This document shows positions 17,394 to 27,366 of a stretch of 64,000 nucleotides of DNA, piece after piece. The translations under genes and the position numbers were made by a program. This DNA comes from Butyricicoccus sp. Marseille-Q5471. Its GTDB lineage: Bacteria > Bacillota > Clostridia > Oscillospirales > Butyricicoccaceae. The notes below the pieces were generated by a model. It ran no database searches and was not told where the DNA came from. It saw only the letters and a list, made by a program, of their open reading frames with translations. How positions within the stretch are numbered: position 1 is the stretch's first letter; every line of letters starts with the position of its first letter. The stretch is taken from NCBI RefSeq assembly GCF_951230135.1, contig NZ_CATNVC010000007.1, positions 62,001-126,000 of the forward strand, given 5' to 3'.

Positions 17394-18851
17394 TTAATGT
17401 TGTTTTCTTCTACTTTCATTCGGCGTCAATCCGAACTGTTTTTTATAAACCATAGAAAAATAGCTGACATTTCCAATACCCACGCGCTCGGCAATCTCAC
17501 CGACACGTAAGTCCGTCTGTCGCAGCAAATGGTCCGCCTCATCCAGCCGCAGCTTGAGCAGATATTCGGAGAAATTTACGCCGACCTCCTTCTTAAACCG
17601 GCGGCTAAAATACTCATTATTCAGAAAAACTGACTGTGCTGCATCCTGTAAGCTGAGATTTTCGCAAAAGTGCGCGCGGATGTAGTCTACCGCCTGTTGA
17701 ATATTGGCGGAATACTGCTGTGTCCCCTCATTTAAGCTGGAAACAAACGTGTTGAGCGCGGACTCAAGTTCATCCAGATGTTCCGCATCGTTAATCGCCT
17801 GCTCCGTCTGCTGCACAACCGGATGCAGCGCCAGATCGGGCACCGTATTTACAACAAAAATCAGCAGTCTGCGCAGTCTCGGCACACTGACGCACTGCGC
17901 GCGTGCAAAGGCGAAAATAGTGTCCATTTGTCGCTGCAATTCGTTGGTATTGTGCGCATGAATGCTGACGACTGCATTATTACGCATAATAAACAGCTCT
18001 TGCAGATTTTCCTCCGGCTCTGTGCGCGGCGGGATCGAGGTTGCGCCGGGACTACGATAAAACGCACCATCCATATCGGTCATTGCCTCGAACAGCGCCC
18101 GTTTCGCACTCGACATGCCCCGGTGCAGCTCACTCAGCCCGATGCGCGAGTCGGTTAGCGCCTGCAGGCCGTTGTACAGCGCAATCATTTGCTCTCGCTG
18201 TTCGCGCTCGGAATTCGTTGTGCGCGTCCCTGCAAGCAGCGCAATTCTGTGATTATGATAACTAAACAGCAGCTGCCATCCCACCCAGTTGGCAGAATGA
18301 TGCGCCAGCTCATCCAACACAGCTTTATCATATTTAAACATCAGCGCGAAGCAGCCGCCATTTCGAGGCAGCCCGTATAGCTGCAGTTCCTCCTCCGGCA
18401 GCATGTCTACTTTCTCATCCTCCAGCACGCGGCACAGGTACTGCTCCGCATGCAGCTTGTCCCCTTGCCGAGATACCTTTTCCCGATTCTTGCCCAGGCG
18501 CTCGAGCAATCGGCGAAGCAGCTCAGGCGTAATTTCACTCTTTAGAATATAGTCGGCTGCACCACTCTGCATTGCCGTGCGCACATAGTCAAAATCATCA
18601 TGGCAGGTCAACATGACCACCTCTACCTCAGGCCATTGCAGCTTGATTTGGCTGAGCAACTCCAATCCATTCATGCGCGGCATGGTGATGTCAGTCAGCA
18701 CCACATCAATCTGTTCATGCTGAAGCCGTTCCAAAGCCAGCGTACTGCGTGAGACACTGGCGGTCAGTACATAGTCCCCGCCCAAACCGCGAATACATGC
18801 AGCAATGTAATCCTTAATCGGAGTCTCGTCATCCACTACCATAATCCTCAT
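17394..18851 (-). CDS. YesN-type response regulator (receiver + AraC helix-turn-helix)
   Basis: 485 residues. Receiver at 1-125 with the DDE acidic patch (VVDDETPIKD), phosphoacceptor D in LTDITMPRMNG and conserved K in ILKSEIT. A long middle region follows, then two AraC helix-turn-helix motifs at the C-terminus (NEYFSRRFKKEVGVNFSEYL and VGEIAERVGIGNVSYFSMVY). It overlaps the kinase gene by four bases (ATGA), so they form a pair. Such pairs usually control adjacent transporter genes; the ABC importer ending just upstream at 17187 is the most likely target. Confidence 0.93.
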   Translation of the reverse strand: MRIMVVDDETPIKDYIAACIRGLGGDYVLTASVSRSTLALERLQHEQIDVVLTDITMPRMNGLELLSQIKLQWPEVEVVMLTCHDDFDYVRTAMQSGAADYILKSEITPELLRRLLERLGKNREKVSRQGDKLHAEQYLCRVLEDEKVDMLPEEELQLYGLPRNGGCFALMFKYDKAVLDELAHHSANWVGWQLLFSYHNHRIALLAGTRTTNSEREQREQMIALYNGLQALTDSRIGLSELHRGMSSAKRALFEAMTDMDGAFYRSPGATSIPPRTEPEENLQELFIMRNNAVVSIHAHNTNELQRQMDTIFAFARAQCVSVPRLRRLLIFVVNTVPDLALHPVVQQTEQAINDAEHLDELESALNTFVSSLNEGTQQYSANIQQAVDYIRAHFCENLSLQDAAQSVFLNNEYFSRRFKKEVGVNFSEYLLKLRLDEADHLLRQTDLRVGEIAERVGIGNVSYFSMVYKKQFGLTPNESRRKQH

Positions 18852-20608
18852 CTGTCGTCCTCCTCCTGATTGCGGCCTATGATAATAATTGTAATTGCCG
18901 TCCCCTTGCCAAGCGCACTCTCAATATGAATATCCGACTGAGGGCCAAATACATACTGAATGCGGCTGCGCACGTTGCGCAGGCTGATGCTGTTGATTGA
19001 TCCGCGGCTGCGGCGGGTAGAATCCCACATGTGTGAAATCTGCTCCTCGGTCATGCCTTCCCCGTTATCCTCCACACGCAAAATCGTCTTGTTGCCATGC
19101 CGCGTGCCGATGATACTAATGCACCCCTCGCCATCCTCCTTGTCCGAAATTCCGTGGAAGATTGCATTTTCCACCAGCGGCTGCAAAATCAGTTGTGGGA
19201 CATGGAATGAATCCATGTCCTGATCGATAAATACACTCAGCGAAAACTGCGTGCCATATCGACATTCCATCAGCGCTACATAGTGCCGAATATAGGCAAT
19301 TTCATCATGCAATGCGTGATCCTTTCGATCCGCTGCAATCGGCATTTTGAGCAAGCCGATAAACGCATCCAGCATGGTGGTCGCCTGCTCCATGCGCCCA
19401 AGCGCAATCAAACTCTTGATGCTGAATAGCGTATTATGCAAGAAATGCGGATTGATTTGTGCCTGTAGAAAATCAAACTCAATGCGCCGTTTTGCACGTT
19501 CCTCGTCCTTAATCTGGGTAATTAACCGTTCGATACGGCCAATCATGGCATTAAATGTTTCCGAAAGCAGTTGCACCTCATAATACTGATGCTGAACCGG
19601 CATGGTTTCGGGATGTTCATCGGAAAACTGCTCCATGCGCTTTGCCAGCAGTGCCAACGGACGAGTGATAGTCCTTGCGATGATATAGCTTAGTCCCAAC
19701 GCAAGTGTCAACGCAATCAGCAGCGACAGCAGCGCTACGGCAAACACGTCCCCATAGGTCTCCATCAGCGAACCCAGAGCCAGTTCCTCTACCACTGTCC
19801 AGCCGGCAGAGCTATCACGGTAGCTTGTGCGAAGAATCGGCCGGCCGCGCTGCAGCTGCACAGCATAGCCGTTCGACTCAATACCATCCTCCGCCGTAAC
19901 ATGGTACAGGGCAAAGCCAATCAATGCAGGATTGGAATGACTGACGATAATGCCCTGTTCATCAAAAATATACAACCGGTTGTCCCCGCGCAGAGTACCT
20001 GCATAATTCTTAAACACCATACTCTGCGCAGTGTTGGTGATGAGAGTGCATATCGCTCTGCCCTCGCTATCACGCAATACGCGGCCATAGGAGAGTACGG
20101 CCGAAGTGGAATCCTCGCTTTGTAAAAAGCGCATGTTCCAGCTGCGGTCGTTATGTCCGGATACCAGCGTGATGAACCAATAGGAACTGAGCAGCTGCTG
20201 CAGTGGTTCAATTTGTTCCTCTGTGGTAGAAAGCCGGGTGTTGTCATCGTGAAATACCACATCAATCGAGGTATCCATGTCATACCGCTCAAAGGTATGC
20301 TGCGCAGTTTCCATCGCTGCCTCGACCTGCCCGCGAAATTCGGTTTCTGCGCCCGCTCTTTCAAACGCTGCGCCCAGCTCGTCCAGCAAATCATCTGAAA
20401 CGCTGGTGGTCACACTTTTAACGACCTGATTGTATGAGGTGATCTGCCGCAGAATGTCGAGTCGAGATGCACCAATCTGATCGATAAAATGTCCGACAAG
20501 TGAAAATACAGCGAAACCAAGTCCGAGCACAACGATTAAAATACACATGAGGATGACGCGTTTGAAGATAATAGAATACAACCGGGTGGGCTTAAAACGT
20601 CTGTGCAT
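18848..20608 (-). CDS. YesM-type sensor histidine kinase (extracellular sensor, HAMP, His_kinase)
   Basis: 586 residues. A membrane helix (VILMCILIVVLGLGFAVFSL) is followed by an extracellular Cache-like domain of about 240 residues, a second helix (VFAVALLSLLIALTLALGL), a HAMP domain, the YesM phosphorylation motif AQINPHFLHNTL and a HATPase with DNGEGM. These kinases sense extracellular solutes. It is transcribed together with the AraC-type regulator. Confidence 0.93.
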   Translation of the reverse strand: MHRRFKPTRLYSIIFKRVILMCILIVVLGLGFAVFSLVGHFIDQIGASRLDILRQITSYNQVVKSVTTSVSDDLLDELGAAFERAGAETEFRGQVEAAMETAQHTFERYDMDTSIDVVFHDDNTRLSTTEEQIEPLQQLLSSYWFITLVSGHNDRSWNMRFLQSEDSTSAVLSYGRVLRDSEGRAICTLITNTAQSMVFKNYAGTLRGDNRLYIFDEQGIIVSHSNPALIGFALYHVTAEDGIESNGYAVQLQRGRPILRTSYRDSSAGWTVVEELALGSLMETYGDVFAVALLSLLIALTLALGLSYIIARTITRPLALLAKRMEQFSDEHPETMPVQHQYYEVQLLSETFNAMIGRIERLITQIKDEERAKRRIEFDFLQAQINPHFLHNTLFSIKSLIALGRMEQATTMLDAFIGLLKMPIAADRKDHALHDEIAYIRHYVALMECRYGTQFSLSVFIDQDMDSFHVPQLILQPLVENAIFHGISDKEDGEGCISIIGTRHGNKTILRVEDNGEGMTEEQISHMWDSTRRSRGSINSISLRNVRSRIQYVFGPQSDIHIESALGKGTAITIIIIGRNQEEDDR

Positions 20609-20756
20609 AGCATTCTCTCTCCCCTATGTTATTTGTGCTCTTGTACAAATGATACTGCCATAATATAGTCTAAACTGTGCTTTGTCTACAAAGAACACAA
20701 CCGTATTTTATCAGTATTTTGACTTTTTGACAATGTCATTGAAACCCTGAGAAAAT

Positions 20757-20951
20757 TTACAATATGCGCCCTCCCACCGCCTCTTCCATTTTGGCATCTG
20801 CCTTTCCCCAAGCATGAGCTTCAAAACCGGATTCAAGACTGCCGTTTCCCATGACCAGAAACTTAATCGATAAATCAGTTCTAGCTTTCTTCAACGCTTC
20901 AATCACATGGTCTATATCATAACTCGCGGATAGGCTTCCGGTATGTACCAC
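20757..20951 (-). pseudogene. Glycosyltransferase (GT4-type) fragment
   Basis: A 64-codon remnant resembling the nucleotide-sugar-binding half of a family 4 glycosyltransferase: HTGSLSASYDIDHVIEALKKA, then IKFLVMGNGSLESGFE. Both ends are lost and no start site is present. Confidence 0.55.
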
Positions 20952-21064
20952 TGTGCTCCCGTTGAATTTACGTTACTAACTCGTGTATTACATCACTGCA
21001 GCAATGCCTCCCCCCTGCTATGCGGGCATTCGGTTGCACTGGCAGATGAAACCATTCAACTTTT

Positions 21065-21226
21065 TTGAACCGGGCAAGACTGGATGTCTGGGTTGATTTT
21101 ATCGGCGTGTGTCTCGGCTATGCACTGGTGATCCTATTTACTTACTTATTCCGTCAATACCATGCGTTGAAGGTGGACATCAGTACAGTCCAAAACCATA
21201 CCGTTAGCGCAAAACCCAAAGTATAA
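21065..21226 (+). pseudogene. VanZ-like membrane protein, C-terminal fragment
   Basis: The frame reads ARLDVWVDFIGVCLGYALVI, then LFTYLFRQY and a hydrophilic tail to TAA. It resembles the last conserved helix of VanZ-type proteins. The N-terminal helices and start are missing. It lies in a 1.1-kb stretch of gene debris between the YesM gene and uxuB. Confidence 0.35.
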
Positions 21227-21313
21227 CGTGTTAGATGAAGCGGTGCCGCTATCATTACGCATCGAAATTCACCACAACTTTCCATATACAAAAAGCCCAT
21301 CAGTACATCGCGT

Positions 21314-21391
21314 TTGAAGCGAACTATAAAGGAGAGAGTGCATTTTGAGAAACGTAGAGTAGCTGTTGCAAAACTTCGTTTAGTGGTTGCG
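21314..21391 (+). repeat. Inverted repeat pair 1, left copy (decayed gene start)
   Basis: This reads LKRTIKERVHFEKRRVAVAK, then LRLVVA, and matches the reverse complement of 29712-29788 with a few substitutions and one indel. Together with 21584-21732 it forms the left bracket of the hexuronate module. Confidence 0.7.
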
Positions 21392-21451
21392 GCGTGTGAG
21401 CAGCTCATATCAGTCGCAGATTCTATGTGCTGTGCCCACGAGTGTCTCGAA

Positions 21452-21481
21452 AGGGCGGAAAGCAGTACAGCTTTCCGCCCT
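21452..21481. repeat. Perfect hairpin inserted in the left repeat copy
   Basis: Twelve-base perfect arms (AGGGCGGAAAGC / GCTTTCCGCCCT) around a six-base loop. It lies in a segment of about 190 bases that differs from the 68-base segment at the same place in the right-hand copy; there is no U-tract. Confidence 0.5.
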
Positions 21482-21583
21482 CCTAGGCGTGGGATCCTCG
21501 AAAAACGCCCAGTCTACCCCTGCAGGGGCGGCCTTGCCGCCTAAGAGCCAGATGCAGTTGATGTTTCGTTTGCAATCCTCCTC

Positions 21584-21732
21584 GATGGAGCGACTTTCAC
21601 ATCCCGAGTAATGTGTCTAATTAGTTTCGGTCAAATTGTTTTTACATATCAATTACACGAAAAAACGAGCCGTTTTGTGCTGCGAAAGCAGCGTAAAACG
21701 GCTCGTTTTTTTTAGAATGATTTTGTCGCAGC
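21584..21732 (+). repeat. Inverted repeat pair 2, left copy (gene end plus hairpin)
   Basis: About 149 bases matching the reverse complement of 29498-29643. It holds the end of a short decayed gene (MERLSHPE then TAA), the conserved spacer TGTCTAATTAGTTTCGGTCA and a large hairpin. It stops exactly at the stop codon of uxuB. Confidence 0.8.
21661..21712 (-). terminator. Large hairpin terminator after uxuB
   Basis: Long arms (AAACGAGCCGTTTT..GCTGC / GCAGC..AAAACGGCTCGTTT) around a GAAA tetraloop, with T-runs on both strands. The copy at 29517-29565 keeps the structure through a paired base change. Confidence 0.85.
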
Positions 21733-23316
21733 TTATTTGCTCTGCGATTGCGACGCAAGATAAACCTGCAAAGTTTTGCGTACACTGCCTGCCCCACCAA
21801 GCTGGGAGATAAACATCGCTTCGATTTTATCCGCCAGCCCTGCCTGTTCCAAATCGGTGCCGAAGATTGCGGCATTTTTTAGAATCGTCCGAATTTGACC
21901 GGTATAGCTGTTACTGTCGTCCCAAACTATGGTTGACAGCGCGGCCTGCAGCTCCGCTTTCATGGGATCCGCGGACACCTCCATCGGCGCGCCTTGATCA
22001 TCCACCGCGAGCAGATAGCGAAGCCAACCCGCAATCGCCAGCGGAATGGCGACTAGTCCGGCTGTGCCCTGACCGTTTTCCTGATACGCTTTTATCGTTT
22101 CACCAAAGCGAATGCCCACCTTTTGGCTGGTGTCAGTCGCAATACGCTGCGGTGCATCGGGCATAAACGGATTGGGGAAGCGCTCGCCCATGACCTCGTC
22201 AATAAACGCCTTGGGGTTCAAGATTTTAGGATCGGTCACCACGGGCAACGCCTCATGGTAGCCCAGCTGTGTAATGAGCGACACAATATCCGCATCCTGC
22301 ATTTCTGCACTGATGAGCGTATAACCCAGCAAGCAGCCGTATACACTCATTGCCGTGTGCAGCGGATTTAAGCAGCCCGTCACCTTCATACGCTCTGTGG
22401 CATTCACCGTGTCACGCGCAGTCATGTACACCCCTACCTGCTCCAGATCTGGACGCCCGTTGGGGAAATCGTCCTCTACGACCAGATACTGCGGCTTTTC
22501 GGCGTTGACAAAGGCCGCAGTATAGGTGTTTTTCGCAGTAATAAAGGGGCTGATATCCTGCAGTCCATCCGCCTGAAGGCTTGCCTCAACCTTGGGATCG
22601 GGACGGGGCGTAATCTTGTCAATCATGCTCCACGGGAACGTGATTTTGGTGCACAAAAAGTCAAGCTCGGCATCGGTAATTTTACCGCTTTTATGCCATG
22701 CTTTGGCCACGCCCAGTACTGCGCCGCTCAGCTTTTCGCCATTATGTGAGCAGTTATCCATCGACACGAGCGCAAGTGGCTTGCCGCACGCGTGAAAGCG
22801 AGCGATACAAAGCGCGGCGAGCTGCGCCATTAGGCTTCGGCTATCGGCAGGAGCACCCTGCATATCGTTCTCAACCATTTGATTTACTGCGTAGCCCTTC
22901 TCCGTAATGGTGAAGGATACCATTTGCAGACTTGGTGCTTCAAAAATTTCACGGATGCGGCTGAAATCGTGCTGCACAGTCAGGCTTTCCGTCACCGAAC
23001 CAACGATTTCTTTTTCAATACCGCCGTCCGGCAGCAGTGTCACGGCGAGCGACAGATTGTCATACGGGCGAAAACACTTTGTAATCACCTCATCGTCATA
23101 GCTTTCACAGCAGATGATGCCCGTGTCCGCACTGCCCTTTTCAAGCAGTCGCTGGCACAGCACCGCCGGGAACATGCGAAAGATGTTGCCCGCGCCAAAG
23201 TGCAGCCATGTCGGACGCGCCCTGGTGTTTTGCGCCACCTGCGCGATGTCGAACTGTGGCAAATGATAGCCAGTCCACTGCGCGGGCTGCGCAAGGGAAG
23301 CAAGATTCAGCTTCAT
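21733..23316 (-). CDS. uxuB: Fructuronate reductase / mannitol dehydrogenase family
   Basis: 527 residues, long-chain mannitol dehydrogenase family. The Rossmann part has WLHFGAGNIFRMF near residue 38; the C-terminal domain carries DNCSHNGEKL and the ITPRPDP region. UxuB reduces D-fructuronate to D-mannonate with NADH. It overlaps uxuA by four bases (ATGA) and has GGAGGG upstream. Pairing with mannonate dehydratase makes fructuronate reductase the best choice among mannitol, fructuronate and tagaturonate dehydrogenases. Confidence 0.88.
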   Translation of the reverse strand: MKLNLASLAQPAQWTGYHLPQFDIAQVAQNTRARPTWLHFGAGNIFRMFPAVLCQRLLEKGSADTGIICCESYDDEVITKCFRPYDNLSLAVTLLPDGGIEKEIVGSVTESLTVQHDFSRIREIFEAPSLQMVSFTITEKGYAVNQMVENDMQGAPADSRSLMAQLAALCIARFHACGKPLALVSMDNCSHNGEKLSGAVLGVAKAWHKSGKITDAELDFLCTKITFPWSMIDKITPRPDPKVEASLQADGLQDISPFITAKNTYTAAFVNAEKPQYLVVEDDFPNGRPDLEQVGVYMTARDTVNATERMKVTGCLNPLHTAMSVYGCLLGYTLISAEMQDADIVSLITQLGYHEALPVVTDPKILNPKAFIDEVMGERFPNPFMPDAPQRIATDTSQKVGIRFGETIKAYQENGQGTAGLVAIPLAIAGWLRYLLAVDDQGAPMEVSADPMKAELQAALSTIVWDDSNSYTGQIRTILKNAAIFGTDLEQAGLADKIEAMFISQLGGAGSVRKTLQVYLASQSQSK

Positions 23317-24383
23317 GCCTTACCCTCCAAGCGCTCGAGCGTGTCCCAAATGCCCCAAAGGTACATGATGCCCAACGCACGGTCATACAGTCCATAGCCC
23401 GGTCGGCACTTTTCGTTCCAGATATGGCGGCCATGATCAGGCCGTATATAGCCATTGAAGCCTGCATCATGGTATGCCCGCATAATTTCCAGAATACCAA
23501 CATCACCGTCGCAATCACGATGTGACACCTCGGAAAAGTCACCATTATCGTAGTGTTTGACATTCCGGACATGGCCGAAGGCAATGCGGTTGGCATGCTT
23601 ACGCACAATATCCGCAACCACATTATCGCGATTGGCGCCCAAGCTGCCCGAGCACAGGGTGAGGCAGTTGTATTCATCGTCCACCATGGACACAAAGCGG
23701 TCAATGGCAGCTGCATCGGTAAGCAAGCGCGGCAAACCAAAAATATCCCACGGCGGATCATCCTGATGAATTGCCATTTTAATGTCACACTCGCGACAGA
23801 CCGGCATAATCGCCTCAAGAAAATACTTTAAATTGTCCCACAGCTTTTCCTTCGTCACCGGCGCATAGGCAGCAAACAACTCATCAAGCCGTGCCATGCG
23901 CTCAGGCTCCCATCCGGGAAAGGTCAGGCCGTTTAGATTTTCTAAAATATAGTTTGCCATTTCGCGCGGATCGTCTTGAATTTTTGCTCGCTCATAGAAA
24001 AGCGCGGTCGAGCCGTCCGGCAGCGGATGGTAAAGATCCGTACGCGTCCAGTCAAAGACGGGCATAAAGTTATAGCAAATGACCTTTACGCCAAACTCTT
24101 TCAGGTTCCGAATGGTTTCTATGTAGTTTGCAATATACTGATCGCGCGAGGGCAAGCCAATTTTAATGTCATCATGAACATTTACCGACTCAACCACATC
24201 GATGTTAAAGCCGTGCGCCGCGCACTGGTCATAGACCGTACGGATTTCGTCCTTTTGCCAGACCTCACCAGCCTGCTTATTATGCAGCGCCCAGACAATG
24301 CTCGTTACGCCCGGTATCTGCTTAATATCGGATAGCGAGATGCTGTCATTGCCCTCGCCGTACCAACGAAAACCCATTTGCAT
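23313..24383 (-). CDS. uxuA: Mannonate dehydratase
   Basis: 356 residues from the ATG with AGGAGG upstream; typical length for the family. It shows the UxuA metal-binding barrel: FRWYGEGN, IPGVTSIVWALHN, CYNFMPVFDWTRTDL, MAIHQDDPPW and LCSGSLGA. It dehydrates D-mannonate to 2-keto-3-deoxy-D-gluconate. Together with UxuB it gives the glucuronate branch after isomerisation; UxaC, KdgK and KdgA are not in this window. Confidence 0.95.
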   Translation of the reverse strand: MQMGFRWYGEGNDSISLSDIKQIPGVTSIVWALHNKQAGEVWQKDEIRTVYDQCAAHGFNIDVVESVNVHDDIKIGLPSRDQYIANYIETIRNLKEFGVKVICYNFMPVFDWTRTDLYHPLPDGSTALFYERAKIQDDPREMANYILENLNGLTFPGWEPERMARLDELFAAYAPVTKEKLWDNLKYFLEAIMPVCRECDIKMAIHQDDPPWDIFGLPRLLTDAAAIDRFVSMVDDEYNCLTLCSGSLGANRDNVVADIVRKHANRIAFGHVRNVKHYDNGDFSEVSHRDCDGDVGILEIMRAYHDAGFNGYIRPDHGRHIWNEKCRPGYGLYDRALGIMYLWGIWDTLERLEGKA

Positions 24384-24406
24384 GGTGTTATTCCTCCTTT
24401 TAGGTG

Positions 24407-25429
24407 TCACTCAGTTTCCATATCAATTAGCACCTTGCGCACCGTCGCGCCATTGGCATCCACATAGGCAAAGGCCTCTTCCATGCGGCTAATGGGATAG
24501 ATTGCGGTGATAAATCCGTCAAGCTTGAGCTGATGCTGATTAAAAGCATCAATTACTGTGGGGAAGCGATTTGTTTGCAGGCGCGAGCCCCGCACATCCA
24601 GCTCTTTTTTCGTTAGCTCAAATGCGGCAATGTTGCTAGGTGTTTCGTTAAAGCTCATTTCTACCACACGCCCGGCAGCACTGGTGACCTTTACTGCATC
24701 CTCAAAGCTTTGCTTGGTGCACACCGCGTCAATCGTCACATTGGCGCCCATGCCATTGGTAATCTCCATCACGCGATCATACGTGTTTTCGTTTTTGGCA
24801 TTAATGGTGTAGTCCGCGCCAATAGATGCCGCAAAGGCGAGCTTGTCATCAACTAGATCGGTGATGATCGTGATTGCGCCCGCAAGCTTTGCGTTCTGCA
24901 AAATGGTCAGACCGATTGTGCCCGCGCCGTAAATGAGCACAACGTCACCGGGCCGCACGGCACCGCGCAGACAGCTCTGTGCGCCGATTGTGAATGGCTC
25001 GATCAGGCACGCGGTATCCCACGGGATATCCGCCGCGATTTTATGCACCTGTTTGGACGGCAAAACAACAAATTGCTGACAGCCGCCATCCACATGCACC
25101 CCCAACACCTTGAGCTGCGTGCATACGTTGCCGCGTCCCTGCTTGCAGGCATAGCAGGTGCCGCAATAGGAGATTGGCTCCGCCACAACATGGTCGCCCA
25201 CGGCGACGCCGGCTTCGGCGCCGGCTTCGATAACCTCGCCCACAAATTCATGCCCCCACACACGCGGGTAGGTGGCAAAGGGGTTTTTGCCGTGGAAAAT
25301 ATGCATATCCGAACCGCAAATGCCCACGCGTTTGACCGCGATAAGCACATCATCGGGTTTTTGAATCTTCGGGGCTTCTCGCTCCATCACCCGTAACGAG
25401 CCGGGCTTTTCTACTAGACCAACTTTCAA
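24407..25429 (-). CDS. Zinc-dependent MDR dehydrogenase, probably hexonate 5-dehydrogenase-like
   Basis: 340 residues, starting with TTG at 25429 (GGAGG eight bases upstream). Catalytic zinc ligands are in VGICGSDMHIF and GHEFVGEV; the structural zinc cysteines lie in YCGTCYACKQGRGNVC; the NAD site is IYGAGTIGLTILQ. The family includes sorbitol, L-gulonate and L-galactonate dehydrogenases. Its position, 23 bases upstream of uxuA, suggests oxidation of an aldonate that feeds fructuronate or tagaturonate; the exact substrate is not determined by sequence. Confidence 0.88.
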   Translation of the reverse strand: MKVGLVEKPGSLRVMEREAPKIQKPDDVLIAVKRVGICGSDMHIFHGKNPFATYPRVWGHEFVGEVIEAGAEAGVAVGDHVVAEPISYCGTCYACKQGRGNVCTQLKVLGVHVDGGCQQFVVLPSKQVHKIAADIPWDTACLIEPFTIGAQSCLRGAVRPGDVVLIYGAGTIGLTILQNAKLAGAITIITDLVDDKLAFAASIGADYTINAKNENTYDRVMEITNGMGANVTIDAVCTKQSFEDAVKVTSAAGRVVEMSFNETPSNIAAFELTKKELDVRGSRLQTNRFPTVIDAFNQHQLKLDGFITAIYPISRMEEAFAYVDANGATVRKVLIDMETE

Positions 25430-25464
25430 TTTTTATTCCTCCGCTCATCGGTTTGTGTTGTCTG

Positions 25465-26769
25465 TTAACCGTTAAGCCACTGCAGGGGCACGGTAATCAA
25501 CTGTGGGAAAAAGATAAGTACGAAAACAAGCGCCGTCTGAAAAATGTAATAGGGAATGACGGGCTTTATAATGTGCTCCATTTTGACATTGCCCGTTGCG
25601 CAGGCAACGTTAAGCACGGGTCCCACAGGGGGAGAGGTTAAGCCAAGAACGTTTGCCAAGGTAAAGACAATGCCAAAATAAACGAGGTCGATGCCCGCCG
25701 CCTTGACCAATGGTAGCATGATGGGCGTCATGATTAGAATAGTCGGCACTACATCGATACAGGTGCCCATGAGTATAATCACAATCATCAACACCAGCAT
25801 TAGCAGCGTGGGATGTGCTGTTAAACCACCGAGCGACTGCGTGAGCACCTGCGGAATGCGCGAAACGGTCATAAGATAGGCCGCAACATTAGCTGTGGCC
25901 GCAAGAAACATTACCACTGCCGACATTTTTGCCGCCGCAATAAAGGCACGGAACAGCATTTTGAGCTTGAGCTCACGATACACAAAAATGCCGATAATCA
26001 GCGCATAGACCACTGCAACAACGCCCGCCTCGGTTGCGGTGAAGACACCGCCGCGCAAGCCAACCAGAATAATAATCGGCAGCAATAGCGCCCAGAGACC
26101 TGATGCAAAAATACGCAGAATTTCACGCATTGACGGCATCGGGGTGGTCACCTTAATGCCATCCTTTCGAGAAACCAGAAACCACACGATGCACATAATC
26201 GCGGTCAGATAAATAGCGGGCACGATGCCGCCAAGGAACAGCGCCTTAATCGAAACGCCGGCCGAAATACCGTAAACAATCATCGGAACAGACGGCGGCA
26301 TGATTGGCGCTACGAGATTTGCCGAGGCAACTAAGCCTGCGCTTTTGGCGCGGTCGTAGCCACTTTTGACCATCATGGGAATCAGCATTGCCCCAAGCGC
26401 AGCTGTGCTGGCAACCGCCGACCCGACCAGCGAGGCGAACATGAGGCATGCAAAAATCGTCACATATCCCAAGCCACCCTTCACGCGGCCGACAAAGATG
26501 TTACAAAATCCAATGATTCGCTTGGTTAATCCACCTCGGTTCATCAACTCTCCAGCTAGCACAAAGAACGGAAGCGCCATCATGGTCACCGAGTCTGTTC
26601 CTGCCATAAGCTTTTGTGCGATGATTTGTGAATTGGCATTGGAGCCGCCCAGGCAGAGCGCAGTGCATACGCCGCAGAAAATCAGCGCCATACCAATCGG
26701 AAGGCCAATCGCAATGCCGACAATTAGAAATGTTAAAAATAAAATGAGCAATACAATCGGATCCATCAC
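25465..26769 (-). CDS. dctM: TRAP transporter large membrane subunit (DctM)
   Basis: 434 residues, about 12 membrane helices, with DctM signatures FFVLAGELMNRGGLTKRI, ASTAALGAMLIPMM and MGTCIDVVPTILIMTPIM. It starts at GTG or the following ATG and overlaps the stop of the small subunit gene. It imports the substrate using a sodium or proton gradient. Co-localisation with uxuAB suggests a hexuronate or aldonate substrate. Confidence 0.93.
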   Translation of the reverse strand: MMDPIVLLILFLTFLIVGIAIGLPIGMALIFCGVCTALCLGGSNANSQIIAQKLMAGTDSVTMMALPFFVLAGELMNRGGLTKRIIGFCNIFVGRVKGGLGYVTIFACLMFASLVGSAVASTAALGAMLIPMMVKSGYDRAKSAGLVASANLVAPIMPPSVPMIVYGISAGVSIKALFLGGIVPAIYLTAIMCIVWFLVSRKDGIKVTTPMPSMREILRIFASGLWALLLPIIILVGLRGGVFTATEAGVVAVVYALIIGIFVYRELKLKMLFRAFIAAAKMSAVVMFLAATANVAAYLMTVSRIPQVLTQSLGGLTAHPTLLMLVLMIVIILMGTCIDVVPTILIMTPIMLPLVKAAGIDLVYFGIVFTLANVLGLTSPPVGPVLNVACATGNVKMEHIIKPVIPYYIFQTALVFVLIFFPQLITVPLQWLNG

Positions 26770-27335
26770 TCTGCGTCCTCCTTTTGCGGGGTAGCCTGCT
26801 CTAATTCATCCTCTTCCTCGTCGTGACGTGGCTGCAGGAGTACCATTGGATCCTCCTTGCCCACAATCAGACGCACCAAGTTGATGATGCATATCGCAAT
26901 GTAGGCAACGCCAAGCACTGCCCCGGCAACGTTGATGAAAAAGACAGGAAACCGCGTAATCGGCCAAACGTCGCCCTTTTTCATAATTGCCCATTGCCAA
27001 CTGCCCTGTACAAGCATTGACAAGAGCCAAATCGTGATGGCCTGAATGGCCACGTAGATTACTTTTTGTGCTTTTGCGGGCACGCGGGCAATCAGTGCAT
27101 CTACCATTAGATGCGCGTTATCGCGCGCGGCAACAATGGCCCCCAGGTACACCAGATAGATGAAGCACAGGCGGCTAATTTCCTCACTCCAGGCAAAGCC
27201 TGAATTGAATACGTAGCGCAGAATAACATTTAAAAACGTAAATAATACCATCAGTGCTAGAAAAAATGCAATTAGGACTTCCACCGCATGAAAGACCAAC
27301 TCAATCACACTGCGTTTCTTTTTCTGAACCGGCAC
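26766..27335 (-). CDS. dctQ: TRAP transporter small membrane subunit (DctQ)
   Basis: 189 residues from GTG at 27335, chosen because GGAGGT is seven bases upstream (a TTG two codons earlier is too close). Four membrane helices and the DctQ pattern NVILRYVFNSGFAWSEEISR. The C-terminus is acidic. It pairs with DctM. Confidence 0.92.
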   Translation of the reverse strand: MPVQKKKRSVIELVFHAVEVLIAFFLALMVLFTFLNVILRYVFNSGFAWSEEISRLCFIYLVYLGAIVAARDNAHLMVDALIARVPAKAQKVIYVAIQAITIWLLSMLVQGSWQWAIMKKGDVWPITRFPVFFINVAGAVLGVAYIAICIINLVRLIVGKEDPMVLLQPRHDEEEDELEQATPQKEDAE

Positions 27336-27366
27336 GGTCAAACCTCCCTCGAACTAAATTTGTAGC

